From an uncultured Oscillospiraceae bacterium (GTDB taxonomy: Bacteria > Bacillota > Clostridia > Oscillospirales > Oscillospiraceae), in assembly GCA_934597175.1 (NCBI GenBank), contig CAKTQR010000026.1, forward strand, positions 1 to 31,933: DNA of 31,933 nucleotides, given 5' to 3'. The notes under the pieces were generated by a model, which was not told where the DNA came from, ran no database searches, and saw only the letters and a list, made by a program, of their open reading frames with translations. Of the stretch, positions 1-7,271 are shown one piece after another. Made by a program: the position numbers and the translations under genes. The first letter of the stretch is position 1. Each line of letters begins with the position of its first letter.

Positions 1-76
1 CCATCTTGCCGGTCTCATCAAGAATAACTGCCTTGGTGTAGGTAGAGCCTACATCACAGCCGCCAAAATATTTCAT
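1..76 (-). CDS. Acyl-CoA dehydratase activase (BadF/BcrA/HgdC type), N-terminal fragment
   Basis: Only the first 25 codons lie in the window; the gene runs off the left edge. They read MKYFGGCDVGSTYTKAVIL and onward, which carries the D-x-G-S-T-x-x-K phosphate-1 motif of ASKHA-fold ATPases and matches the start of activators of 2-hydroxyacyl-CoA dehydratases and benzoyl-CoA reductases. In that family a homodimer with one [4Fe-4S] cluster uses ATP to push an electron from ferredoxin or flavodoxin into the partner enzyme. The ATG at 76 has a GGAGG site 9 bases upstream. It lies 49 bases downstream of the large-subunit gene, in the same direction, so it is probably the last known gene of that operon and may serve both enzyme pairs. 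The cluster-binding cysteines are outside the window. Confidence 0.85.
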   Translation of the reverse strand, partial: MKYFGGCDVGSTYTKAVILDETGKM

Positions 77-125
77 TTATATTTTCCTCCAATTATTTTA
101 CTTAAGAAAGTGTTTGCGCTGCAAA

Positions 126-1913
126 TTACATGCAGACTTCGTCTTCGAACTCAACGAGAGAAGGATCAATAGGCTCTGCGTTCATAACGGTACGCATGTA
201 CTCATTGACCTTGTCACGCATAGTGCGGCGAGAAACGGTACGGGGGTCCATAAGGTCGTGCTCGATCCAAATGAGATCGTAGCCACGCTCACGGCCCTGG
301 TCATCAAGCAGGCCCTGAACGGTTGCCATGTTCTTGCATGCAACATTCTGGTACATGATGATGAGCTTTGCGTTCCAGTCTTCGCACTGACGCCACAGCT
401 CGGTTACGACATTGTGGTAACCACCGTTAGTGTGACGACGCATGACCATGCGCTCGTACAGACGAGCAAGGTCGCGGAGAGCTTCTTCCTTGTCCTCGGT
501 CTCGAGAGGCTTGGTGAAGTTCAGGGACTCCATCTCGACCAGGACATTGATGCCCCAGCAGTTTGCAGCCCAGTTGGAGAAGTTTGCATAGTAGTGAGCC
601 GGGCAGGACCATACGATAGCACGGTACTTCATCTTGCCGGGCCATGCTTCCTCACGCTTCTCATATGCCTCGAGGAGGATCTTGTTGACCTTCTCGCAGG
701 TGCCGATGACACGAGGATCGATGCCGCCGTCCATCTCATAGTTCCACTTGCGGAACAGCTCATAGACAGGGCCGAGCAGCTGCGGGTAAGGAGTCTTGTT
801 GATCTCCCACTTCTGCAGCTCGTAGGAAGTCTCGAGATTGAAGCGCTTCATTGCAGCGAAGTATGCATCCCAATTCCACTTTGCGCCGGTCTGATCTTCG
901 ATGAACTTGATGCAGGCCTTGATATCCTCGGCTGCGCTCTGCAGAACGGTCTCGTCCTCGTAACGGACGGGGAAGCAGAGATGGAACACGGGGGTATTGG
1001 GGAAGCGGCGGGAGAAGTAGGAAGATGCCATAGTGGAGCCGTCGCAGGGCATGGAGCTGGAGATGAAGCCCGAGCCCATGTCAGGCAGAGCATCGATGAC
1101 CAGTGCGCCGCACTCGGAAGAAGGAACGGGGCAGCAGTCAGCGGGCAGACCGAAGGACTCAACTGCATCGATGTAAGGTACGCAGGTGAGCTGGTCGATC
1201 TCGGAAACGAGGAAGACGGGCAGCAGCTGGTGAGGAATACCGAGCAGGTCGGGGAAGCCGGCCATGATCTGACCCATGGTCATCTCGTCGAAGGTCACGA
1301 GCATCTTGTTGAGCTCGGTGCTGTTACCGTTCTTGCGGTCAGCCTTGGAGAGGAATACGAGGTTTTCTGCAACATAGCGGAAAATATCGTAAATGAGGAT
1401 ATGGCTCATGCGCAGGTTGCTTCCGCGCAGACCCATGATATTCTTGTCCATGAAGCCATGGCAGCAGAAGTAGGAGATCATCCAGCGGTAGTGCAGAGCA
1501 CTGTTGAGTGCGGGAATGAGGTCCTTGGAGAAGGTCATCAGGAGCATGCCCCACATACGAGCCCACTCATAGAAGTCATATGCGGTGTCCTTGATACCAC
1601 GCCACTCACGGCGAACGGTTGCCATTGCGCCCTTGCGGTACAGACGGCCGAGGCGTCTTTCACCGTTGAGGATGACATCCTTCTTGTTTGCTGCATCAAG
1701 TGCCATGAATGCAGCATACTCTTCTTTTACACGATCGGCAAAAGCGACTGCGTTGTTCTTCTGACCTTCAAAGAATCTGTTCCAATCGGTCTCCTTGAAC
1801 ATTTCAGCGAAGATCTTCACGCATGTCATGAGGTTTTCGCCCTGCTTTTTCCAATCGATATTATCTTTAGCCTTAAAGAACTTAGGATTGGGATACTGAG
1901 GTTTCTTAGCCAT
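126..1913 (-). CDS. 2-hydroxyacyl-CoA dehydratase family, large subunit (copy A, 595 aa)
   Basis: A member of the HgdA/HgdB/BcrB superfamily, whose subunits each hold an iron-sulfur cluster that carries out ATP-dependent radical dehydration or reduction of acyl-CoA substrates. The likely cluster cysteines, from alignment by eye with the 534-aa paralogue, are C261 (in ADCC), C290 (MPCDG) and C526 (NVACK). It is longer than the usual 400-480 aa, with about 60 extra N-terminal residues compared with the paralogue. The ATG at 1913 shares one base with the stop of the 398-aa partner (TAATG) and has GAGGAGGG upstream, so the two are translationally coupled. Extra cysteines (C260, C268, C437, C452) are also present. 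The substrate cannot be named: no CoA-transferase or hydroxyacid dehydrogenase is adjacent. The family call is firm; the function is open. Confidence 0.85.
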   Translation of the reverse strand: MAKKPQYPNPKFFKAKDNIDWKKQGENLMTCVKIFAEMFKETDWNRFFEGQKNNAVAFADRVKEEYAAFMALDAANKKDVILNGERRLGRLYRKGAMATVRREWRGIKDTAYDFYEWARMWGMLLMTFSKDLIPALNSALHYRWMISYFCCHGFMDKNIMGLRGSNLRMSHILIYDIFRYVAENLVFLSKADRKNGNSTELNKMLVTFDEMTMGQIMAGFPDLLGIPHQLLPVFLVSEIDQLTCVPYIDAVESFGLPADCCPVPSSECGALVIDALPDMGSGFISSSMPCDGSTMASSYFSRRFPNTPVFHLCFPVRYEDETVLQSAAEDIKACIKFIEDQTGAKWNWDAYFAAMKRFNLETSYELQKWEINKTPYPQLLGPVYELFRKWNYEMDGGIDPRVIGTCEKVNKILLEAYEKREEAWPGKMKYRAIVWSCPAHYYANFSNWAANCWGINVLVEMESLNFTKPLETEDKEEALRDLARLYERMVMRRHTNGGYHNVVTELWRQCEDWNAKLIIMYQNVACKNMATVQGLLDDQGRERGYDLIWIEHDLMDPRTVSRRTMRDKVNEYMRTVMNAEPIDPSLVEFEDEVCM

Positions 1914-3109
1914 TACTTATTACCCTCCTCTTTGTGAATACGCTTGATCTCGAGAGATTCAACAAAGGCCTGGCAGCGAGTACGCAGCTGACCGGAGGAG
2001 CCGTTGTTGTACAGTCTGTCGATGGACAGGACGGGCCAACCGTATTCCTCAGCCATGACATGGGAGACGAGAGCACGCTCGAAGCCCCAGTAGTCACAGT
2101 ACTTCATCTGCTCGTAGATGATACCTTCTGCGCCGAATTCCTTAGCAAGACGGTCAGCGGTCTCACGACGCTGATGTACCTTCTCGTCGGATATGTAACG
2201 GGCACACTCGGAGTGCTCCATAACATGGCGGCAGATCTGAGTGAGTGCATCCTCTTCGTTGTTCAGCTCGATGACCTCACGGCCGGGAGTAGAGCCGAAG
2301 CAGTAACGGTCGGAGCAAATGAATGCGCCGCAGTCCTCAAACAGCTTGGTGAGGCTGGGATCGTCGATCTCAGAGCCGACCATTGCAACTCTTGCACGAT
2401 ACCAGGGCTTGGGATCGGGCTTACGAGCCTTGATCTCCTTGAGGGTCTCCTTCAGGTACGGGAGAATGAGTCTCTTCGGGCAGGTGAAGGAAACGAGGTT
2501 GAGGATGTGGTACTCGTAACCGGTGATGACGGGGTTCTCGGCCTTGCGCAACTCGCCGATCTCGGTGAGGATCTTGCAGACCTCGTTGTGCTCCTTGACT
2601 GCCTTGCGGATAGCCTTATCGGAAACATCAACGCCGAATTTCTCGTGCAGGTTGTCGAGTACATGTACCTTCATCTGGGTGACATATGCATCGATGGTGT
2701 AGTCAACGACCTTGAACGGGATGTCGATATGGGTGACGAAGAACTTCTCCTTTTCGTTGCAGTCGAGCACCTCAAGATGCTCCATTGCACGGTTCATCAT
2801 CGAGCAGGCGTCAACGCCGATGAGTGCATCGAGGAACTTGTAGCCGCCCTCGATACCACGCTCTACGAGTGCACGGGCGTACTCGCAGGTGTAGTTGGAC
2901 ATGTAGTAGGTTGCGATGTCGAGAGAGCCAGTGTTGGGTGCGCGCAGACGCACGGAGAAACAGTTGCCTAGATTGAGAAGGACCTCGGGAACATGGTAGC
3001 AAGTGTAGCCAAGGCAGATATCGCCCTCGGCCTGAGCCTGCTTGACCAGCTCGTTGTTGGCATTCTCAAGAAGACTTTCGAAGTAGATCAGATGCTTAAG
3101 ATCTTTCAA
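1913..3109 (-). CDS. 2-hydroxyacyl-CoA dehydratase family, small subunit (copy A, 398 aa)
   Basis: An HgdB/FldC-like subunit. The three expected cluster ligands are C75 (TCEYARA), C102 (ACSMM) and C338 (KYCDYW); C37 and C50 are also shared with the paralogue at 5873-7060. The two proteins align without gaps from residue 1 to about 385, starting with the identical MKDLKHLIYFE. The start codon is a TTG at 3109 with GAGGTG 6-7 bases upstream; no in-frame ATG gives the conserved N-terminus. It follows the CooC-like ATPase by 16 bases and overlaps the large-subunit start by one base. It presumably forms a heterodimer with the 595-aa protein in the cytoplasm. The exact acyl-CoA substrate, or whether the substrate is a CoA ester at all, is not shown by the sequence. 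Confidence 0.87.
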   Translation of the reverse strand: MKDLKHLIYFESLLENANNELVKQAQAEGDICLGYTCYHVPEVLLNLGNCFSVRLRAPNTGSLDIATYYMSNYTCEYARALVERGIEGGYKFLDALIGVDACSMMNRAMEHLEVLDCNEKEKFFVTHIDIPFKVVDYTIDAYVTQMKVHVLDNLHEKFGVDVSDKAIRKAVKEHNEVCKILTEIGELRKAENPVITGYEYHILNLVSFTCPKRLILPYLKETLKEIKARKPDPKPWYRARVAMVGSEIDDPSLTKLFEDCGAFICSDRYCFGSTPGREVIELNNEEDALTQICRHVMEHSECARYISDEKVHQRRETADRLAKEFGAEGIIYEQMKYCDYWGFERALVSHVMAEEYGWPVLSIDRLYNNGSSGQLRTRCQAFVESLEIKRIHKEEGNK

Positions 3110-3125
3110 ATGTTACACCTCTTCT

Positions 3126-3890
3126 TCAAAGAATTTCTATTTTTTGGAGTGCTTCCTTTACTCCATTGAGCATAAGACTATCTTCCGGCAGTTCGAGCAC
3201 ACTCTTGCCCTTGATATCATTTGCGGCAAAAGTGTTATCGGCCGGAATGTACGCCACGATGTCTACACCGGGCACTTTGATGAGCTCCGCCAGCTCGGGA
3301 TTCGTCATGCGGTTGATGATCGCACCGATCTTATCGTAAACGATAAGGTCATCAGCGACACCCTTGATAGTGGAAATGACCTGGCAGCCTTTCTTGCTCT
3401 GGTCGGTGACTAGCAGCAGGTGCGTTACCTTATCCATTACTCGGCGCTGTATCTGCTCGATACCGGCCTCTCCGTCTATAACAACATAGTCGAAGCTGTT
3501 TGCCAAAATGCCGATAACTTCCTTGAGGTAAGAATTGACCTTGCAGTAGCAGCCGGAGCTCTCGGGTCTGCCAATTCCCAAGAACGCAAATCCGGGCATC
3601 TCAACGAGAGCGTCAAAGATCTTGAATCGAGCCTCGCTGAGCAGTTCAAGTGCTTCCCTCGTCTCGCCGTTTTCGACGCTGTCAACGATGCTCATACGGA
3701 TATCGTCAAGCGTGAGCTTGACATCTACGCCCAGAGCAACCGACAGGCCGACGGCGGGGTCTGCATCGATGGCAAGTATCTTCTTGTCGGGAAAATTCTC
3801 GACCAAAAGCCTTACGATAGACGCAGAGATCGAGGTCTTGCCGACGCCGCCCTTACCTGCAACCGCAATAATTTTTGCTTTGCTTTCCAA
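3126..3890 (-). CDS. CooC-type P-loop ATPase (MinD/SIMIBI family, metallocentre maturation)
   Basis: 254 aa. The deviant Walker A GKGGVGKT lies at residues 12-19, the second aspartate motif IDADP at 41-45, and a Walker B-like VVIDGEAGIEQIQRR at 137-151. The segment GRPESSGCYCKVN (108-119) contains the C114-x-C116 pair that in CooC binds metal at the dimer interface. CooC proteins use ATP to insert nickel into carbon monoxide dehydrogenase; relatives act near other metalloenzymes. No CODH or ACS gene is visible here. Instead this is the first gene of an operon with dehydratase-family subunits and their activase, so a role in maturing or loading their clusters is inferred. The start is TTG at 3890 behind AGGGGGGA. 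It could alternatively belong to the broader NifH-like or ParA-like group, but the CxC motif favours CooC. Confidence 0.8.
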   Translation of the reverse strand: MESKAKIIAVAGKGGVGKTSISASIVRLLVENFPDKKILAIDADPAVGLSVALGVDVKLTLDDIRMSIVDSVENGETREALELLSEARFKIFDALVEMPGFAFLGIGRPESSGCYCKVNSYLKEVIGILANSFDYVVIDGEAGIEQIQRRVMDKVTHLLLVTDQSKKGCQVISTIKGVADDLIVYDKIGAIINRMTNPELAELIKVPGVDIVAYIPADNTFAANDIKGKSVLELPEDSLMLNGVKEALQKIEIL

Positions 3891-3944
3891 TAAAGTGTCC
3901 CCCCTTCACTTTGCGCATTGACACACCTTGCGCATTTTGATAAC

Positions 3945-3973
3945 AGTTTAACACAAATCATGTTAATTTGCAA
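3945..3973 (-). promoter_or_regulatory. Promoter of the CooC-ATPase/dehydratase-A operon with an overlapping inverted repeat
   Basis: On the minus strand a -35 TTGCAA (3968-3973) and an extended -10 TGTTAAACT (hexamer TAAACT, 3945-3950) are 17 bases apart. An inverted repeat TTAACA-N7-TGTTAA (3948-3966) covers the spacer and the edge of the -10, a common operator position. Downstream, in the probable 5' leader, TTGCGCATT occurs twice 17 bases apart on the plus strand (3911-3919 and 3928-3936). The hexamers are four of six matches each, so the promoter is plausible but not certain. Confidence 0.5.
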
Positions 3974-4017
3974 GCAATTCTCATTGGTTTTTATGCACTT
4001 TTTTAGGCAAGCGCACA

Positions 4018-4049
4018 AAAAAAGAAGCCTCCGAAGAAGCTTCTTTTTT
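4018..4049. terminator. Bidirectional intrinsic terminator
   Basis: An 11-bp stem, AAAAAAGAAGC (4018-4028) paired with GCTTCTTTTTT (4039-4049), with a 10-base loop. It has A-tract and T-tract flanks on both strands. It ends the minus-strand operon 7060-4078 and separates it from the CooC unit. Confidence 0.85.
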
Positions 4050-4077
4050 GTAATTTAGATAAAACTGCCGAAATTGT

Positions 4078-4251
4078 TCAAACTATTCTGCGGTCTCTGA
4101 CCTGAGAGTCGTAATGCTTGTTCAGCAGCGGGCGAATGACATAGTAAATGAGCTTGTTTTCGCCGTTAGCCATATAGAGCGTAAATGTTCCGACAAAAGC
4201 GAGAACAGCTGCCAGGCAGATCTTGCCGCCGACTTTAAAAACGGTTTTCAT
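4078..4251 (-). CDS. Small single-pass membrane protein (57 aa)
   Basis: A short open frame beginning MKTVFKVGGKICLAAVLAF and ending VRDRRIV. Residues about 7-27 form one hydrophobic segment, preceded by lysines and followed by a basic tail, which predicts one membrane helix with uncertain orientation. It has a good GGGAGG site 9 bases before the ATG at 4251. It begins 18 bases after the stop of the 534-aa dehydratase subunit and ends 29 bases before the terminator, so it is the last gene of that operon. I do not recognise a family. A role in anchoring or electron supply for the dehydratase is only a guess from position; it could also be an unrelated small protein. Confidence 0.6.
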   Translation of the reverse strand: MKTVFKVGGKICLAAVLAFVGTFTLYMANGENKLIYYVIRPLLNKHYDSQVRDRRIV

Positions 4252-4268
4252 CTTGCATAACCTCCCTA

Positions 4269-5873
4269 TTAATATGCTTCCGAGTCGTCAAACTCAACGA
4301 TGGTCGGATCCAGAGGCTCCTCATTGAGAACAACGGACATGTAGTTGTTTACGCAGTTACGCATATCCTGACGGGATACGGTACGGCAGTCCTCAAGGTC
4401 GTGCTCGATGAAGATGAAGTGGTAGCCGAGGTCTCTTGCCTGCTCTTCCATGACTGCGTGAACGCCGAGCATGCCCTTGCAGGCGATGTTGTCGTTAAAC
4501 AGGACCATGTCGCAATTGAAGTTCTTTGCATAGTCCCAAACGGCGTTGACATTGTCCCAGCCGCCGACGGCGTGGTGACGCATGGTGGCCTTCTCGGAGA
4601 AGATGGCAAGATCCTTGATAGCCTCTTCGGGATCTTCGGTGTTGATCATATTGTGACCCATGGTGGAGTCCATGTTGAGGACGATGTTGATGCCCCAGCA
4701 GTTCTGTATCCAGGTCGGGAAGTCGGTATAGTAAACTGCGGAAGGTCCCCACAGGAAGGCACGGTGACGGGTAGCGCCGCCGAACGGCTCGTACTTCTCC
4801 TCGTATGCCTTTCTGATGATCTTGATGACCTTGCGGTCGGTCTTATTGAAGTAAGGATCCTGACCGTTGACGGATGCCCATGCATACAGGCGGTACAGGG
4901 TCTCGGCGATGCCGACGAGGGGGTTATACGGAGTCTTCATATAATCCCACTTCTCGAGCTCGATGGTGTTCTGCTCGTTCATGAGCTTTGCGTACTTGAA
5001 CAGCTCGTTCCAGTCGTACTTAACGCCGTACTCCTTCTCAACGAATGCAATGCAGTCCTTGAGCATCTGGGTGGAATACGGATGTGCGCCCGGCTCGTTG
5101 TGGATCATGGCCAGCGTTACGGGGAAGTCGGGCATGCCGATACGGCGGCGCTGGAACATGGAGGTCGCCTCGGAGGCGTTGCAGGGCATGTTGGTCGAGA
5201 CCAATGCCTTGCCGATGAGGGGGAATGCGTCGTCCATTGCGACACCGGTCTCTGCTGCGCAGCGGGAGCAGACATCGGCTGCGAGGCCAAACGACTCTGC
5301 AACATCTATGTAGTAAGGCTCGATGTGCTGGTCAACATCGCAGATGATGAACTCAGGCAGGGTCTGCAGAGGAATGGGAATGAGCTCCTTGAAGCCCTTC
5401 ATGAATAGAGGAGGCAGGACCTCATCCATGGGGACCATGACATCGGTCAGCGGGCCGCCGCCAAGGCGTCTGTCGTTTGCGAGAACGAGAGCGATCTTCT
5501 TGGTCAGGCTGCGGACGATAGCGTGCATGTTCTGGTGAGCGATCTTAAGCTCGTAGCCACGGTAGCCCTCGAACAGGCGGTCGATGAACATGAAAGTGCC
5601 GAGGTAAGATCCCATCCAGCGGTATTCCCAGAAGCCCTTGAGGCAGGCAACGGGAGCGGAGGCGACCATCTGCACCATGAACATGATGTTCTTGAGCCAT
5701 GCGGCGTAGTCGACCATGGTGTCCTTAACGCCACGCCACTCACGGTATTTTGCAACACCGGTCTTGTCATAGTATCTGTCACGCTGACCGCCGACGCCGT
5801 TTCTTGCACGCCAGATGGGGTCAAAGCGTTCGAGTTTCTTATCTACAGAAGCAATTACTTTATCAAACATCAT
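4269..5873 (-). CDS. 2-hydroxyacyl-CoA dehydratase family, large subunit (copy B, 534 aa)
   Basis: Paralogue of the 595-aa protein. Shared landmarks include REWRGVKDT, AESFGLAAD, NMPCN, NCWGIN and the C-terminal IEHDLEDCRTVSRQDMR. The likely [4Fe-4S] ligands are C202 (ADVC), C231 (MPCNAS) and C465 (NIACKG). It lacks the extra N-terminal stretch of copy A but is still longer than typical HgdA/HadB subunits. The start is the first ATG of an ATG-ATG pair at 5873, overlapping the stop of the small subunit by one base (TAATG) with GGGAGG upstream, the same coupling as in copy A. The pair therefore arose by duplication of a whole two-gene module. Only one activase fragment is visible in the window, so it may be shared. 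The substrate is not identifiable. Confidence 0.85.
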   Translation of the reverse strand: MMFDKVIASVDKKLERFDPIWRARNGVGGQRDRYYDKTGVAKYREWRGVKDTMVDYAAWLKNIMFMVQMVASAPVACLKGFWEYRWMGSYLGTFMFIDRLFEGYRGYELKIAHQNMHAIVRSLTKKIALVLANDRRLGGGPLTDVMVPMDEVLPPLFMKGFKELIPIPLQTLPEFIICDVDQHIEPYYIDVAESFGLAADVCSRCAAETGVAMDDAFPLIGKALVSTNMPCNASEATSMFQRRRIGMPDFPVTLAMIHNEPGAHPYSTQMLKDCIAFVEKEYGVKYDWNELFKYAKLMNEQNTIELEKWDYMKTPYNPLVGIAETLYRLYAWASVNGQDPYFNKTDRKVIKIIRKAYEEKYEPFGGATRHRAFLWGPSAVYYTDFPTWIQNCWGINIVLNMDSTMGHNMINTEDPEEAIKDLAIFSEKATMRHHAVGGWDNVNAVWDYAKNFNCDMVLFNDNIACKGMLGVHAVMEEQARDLGYHFIFIEHDLEDCRTVSRQDMRNCVNNYMSVVLNEEPLDPTIVEFDDSEAY

Positions 5874-7060
5874 TACTTGCCTCCCTGAATATTCTTAATT
5901 TCCAAAGATTCGATGAATGCCTGGAATCTGGTGCGCAGCTGGCCGACAGAGCCGAGTGCGTATTCTTTCTCGATGGTGCAGCACGGTACATTGAATTCTT
6001 CGGTGAAGATGTGGTTTGCTAGGATCTTGTCATAGCTCCAGAACTCACAGAACTTCATGCTCTCATAAATGATACCGTCGGCCTTGAACTCGTCGCAAAG
6101 TCTCTTTGCTTCGTTGTGGCGCTGGTCGATCTTCTCTCCGTCCATGAAGCGGGCGCACTGATTCCAGTACAGATAATGACGGCAGATAGCGTCGAAAGCG
6201 GTCTCGCCTTCTCTGATCTCGATCTCCTCACGGCCGGGGAACGAGCCGAAGCAGTAACGGTCGGCAACGACCATTGCGCCGCACATTTCGATGAGCTTGG
6301 TAAACTCGGGATCGTCGATCTCCGAGCCGACAACGACTACTCTTGCACGGTACGGGAACTTCTTCTCGGGCTTGCGGGTCTTGATCTCCTCGAGGGTCTC
6401 CTTCAGATAAGGCAGGATAAGCTCGTGCGGGCAGACCTGGGAAACAAGCTCGATGACATGGAACTCGTAGCCGGTGATGGGAGGATTATCGAGCTTTCTG
6501 TAATTGCCGATCTCGGTGATGACACGGCACAGCTCGTTAAATCTCTCGATAGCCTTGCGCATTGCTTCGTCGGAAACATCGATGCCCAGGCGGTCTCTCA
6601 TAGGCTCAACGACCTTCAGCTGAAGCTGAGCCTTGTAGTAATCAAGGTTGGTCTGGTCGCCCTTCATGGGAGGATCGATCTGAGTTACGAAGAAGCCGTC
6701 ATGCTTAACGGGATTGATGAGGAAGAAGTGCTCCTGCATACGCTCGATGGTAGCGCAGCTCTCAGCGCCGAACAGGCAGCTGAGATAATTGTAGCCGCCC
6801 TCAACGGCTCTCTCAAGAATGGAGCGTGCGTAGGGACATGTTCTGTTGGTCATGTAGTAGCTGGAGATATCGCAGGATGTGCAATTAGGTGCACGAAGTC
6901 TTGACGAGAAGCAGCCGTCAAGATTCATAAGTACCTCGGGGATATAGTAGCAGTTGTAACCAAGAGCTTTCTTACCATCCTCGACTGCTTTCATGACAAG
7001 CTCGTTCTGAGCTTCCTGAAGCAGATTTTCAAAGTAGATCAGATGTTTTAGGTCTTTCAT
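5873..7060 (-). CDS. 2-hydroxyacyl-CoA dehydratase family, small subunit (copy B, 395 aa)
   Basis: HgdB-like subunit starting MKDLKHLIYFENLL, with ligand cysteines C75 (TCPYARS), C102 (SCATIE) and C338 (KFCEFW) at exactly the same positions as in the copy-A protein. It has an additional C60-x-x-C63 pair (APNCTSCD) where copy A has APNTGSLD, which might alter the cluster surroundings. The start is ATG at 7060 with GGAAGGGG 6 bases upstream. A longer frame from an ATG at 7129 is rejected because it would sit at the predicted transcription start and adds a non-conserved arginine-rich leader. It is the first gene of the operon and probably forms a heterodimer with the 534-aa product. Confidence 0.87.
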   Translation of the reverse strand: MKDLKHLIYFENLLQEAQNELVMKAVEDGKKALGYNCYYIPEVLMNLDGCFSSRLRAPNCTSCDISSYYMTNRTCPYARSILERAVEGGYNYLSCLFGAESCATIERMQEHFFLINPVKHDGFFVTQIDPPMKGDQTNLDYYKAQLQLKVVEPMRDRLGIDVSDEAMRKAIERFNELCRVITEIGNYRKLDNPPITGYEFHVIELVSQVCPHELILPYLKETLEEIKTRKPEKKFPYRARVVVVGSEIDDPEFTKLIEMCGAMVVADRYCFGSFPGREEIEIREGETAFDAICRHYLYWNQCARFMDGEKIDQRHNEAKRLCDEFKADGIIYESMKFCEFWSYDKILANHIFTEEFNVPCCTIEKEYALGSVGQLRTRFQAFIESLEIKNIQGGK

Positions 7061-7107
7061 ATGCAACCCCTTCCGCTGTATTGAAATTTTTTGCTTCCAA
7101 TATTTTC

Positions 7108-7122
7108 GGCGGCAGCGCCGCC
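7108..7122 (-). other. GC-rich hairpin in the 5' leader of dehydratase operon B
   Basis: GGCGGC and GCCGCC with a 3-base loop form a stable stem starting about 10 bases after the predicted transcription start and 47 bases before the ATG. It is not followed by a T tract, so it is not a terminator. It may stabilise the mRNA 5' end. Confidence 0.4.
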
Positions 7123-7137
7123 TACCCATACAGCAAG

Positions 7138-7167
7138 ATTATACTAAATTACTACCCCATATGTCAA
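7138..7167 (-). promoter_or_regulatory. Consensus sigma-A promoter of dehydratase operon B
   Basis: On the minus strand a perfect TTGACA (7162-7167) and a perfect TATAAT (7138-7143) are 18 bases apart. A second TTGACA lies just upstream (7173-7178). This is the best match to the housekeeping consensus next to the dehydratase genes and suggests strong expression. Confidence 0.8.
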
Positions 7168-7271
7168 TAATGTGTCAAGGCAATCGGCATGAATTTTCGC
7201 AATACATACTTTCTCTTTTGTGCAAAAACGACAATTGAGTGCCATTTGTTACATTTACATGACAAAAAATC

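Noticed and set aside
114..1937. A 607-codon open frame on the plus strand opposite the copy-A large subunit
   Set aside because: It mirrors the real gene, which has family motifs, a ribosome site and TAATG coupling; the plus-strand product has no recognisable domain. Long antisense frames are common in this moderately GC-rich DNA.
3948..3966. Rex site at the CooC operon promoter
   Set aside because: The half-sites point the opposite way (TTAACA first) and the spacing is 7, not 4.
4401..5408. A 335-codon plus-strand frame opposite the copy-B large subunit
   Set aside because: Shadow frame; the minus strand carries the conserved cysteines.
7061..7129. N-terminal extension MGRRRCRRKYWKQK of the copy-B small subunit
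   Set aside because: Its ATG falls at the predicted transcription start and the sequence encodes the leader hairpin; the copy-A paralogue begins at MKDLKHL.
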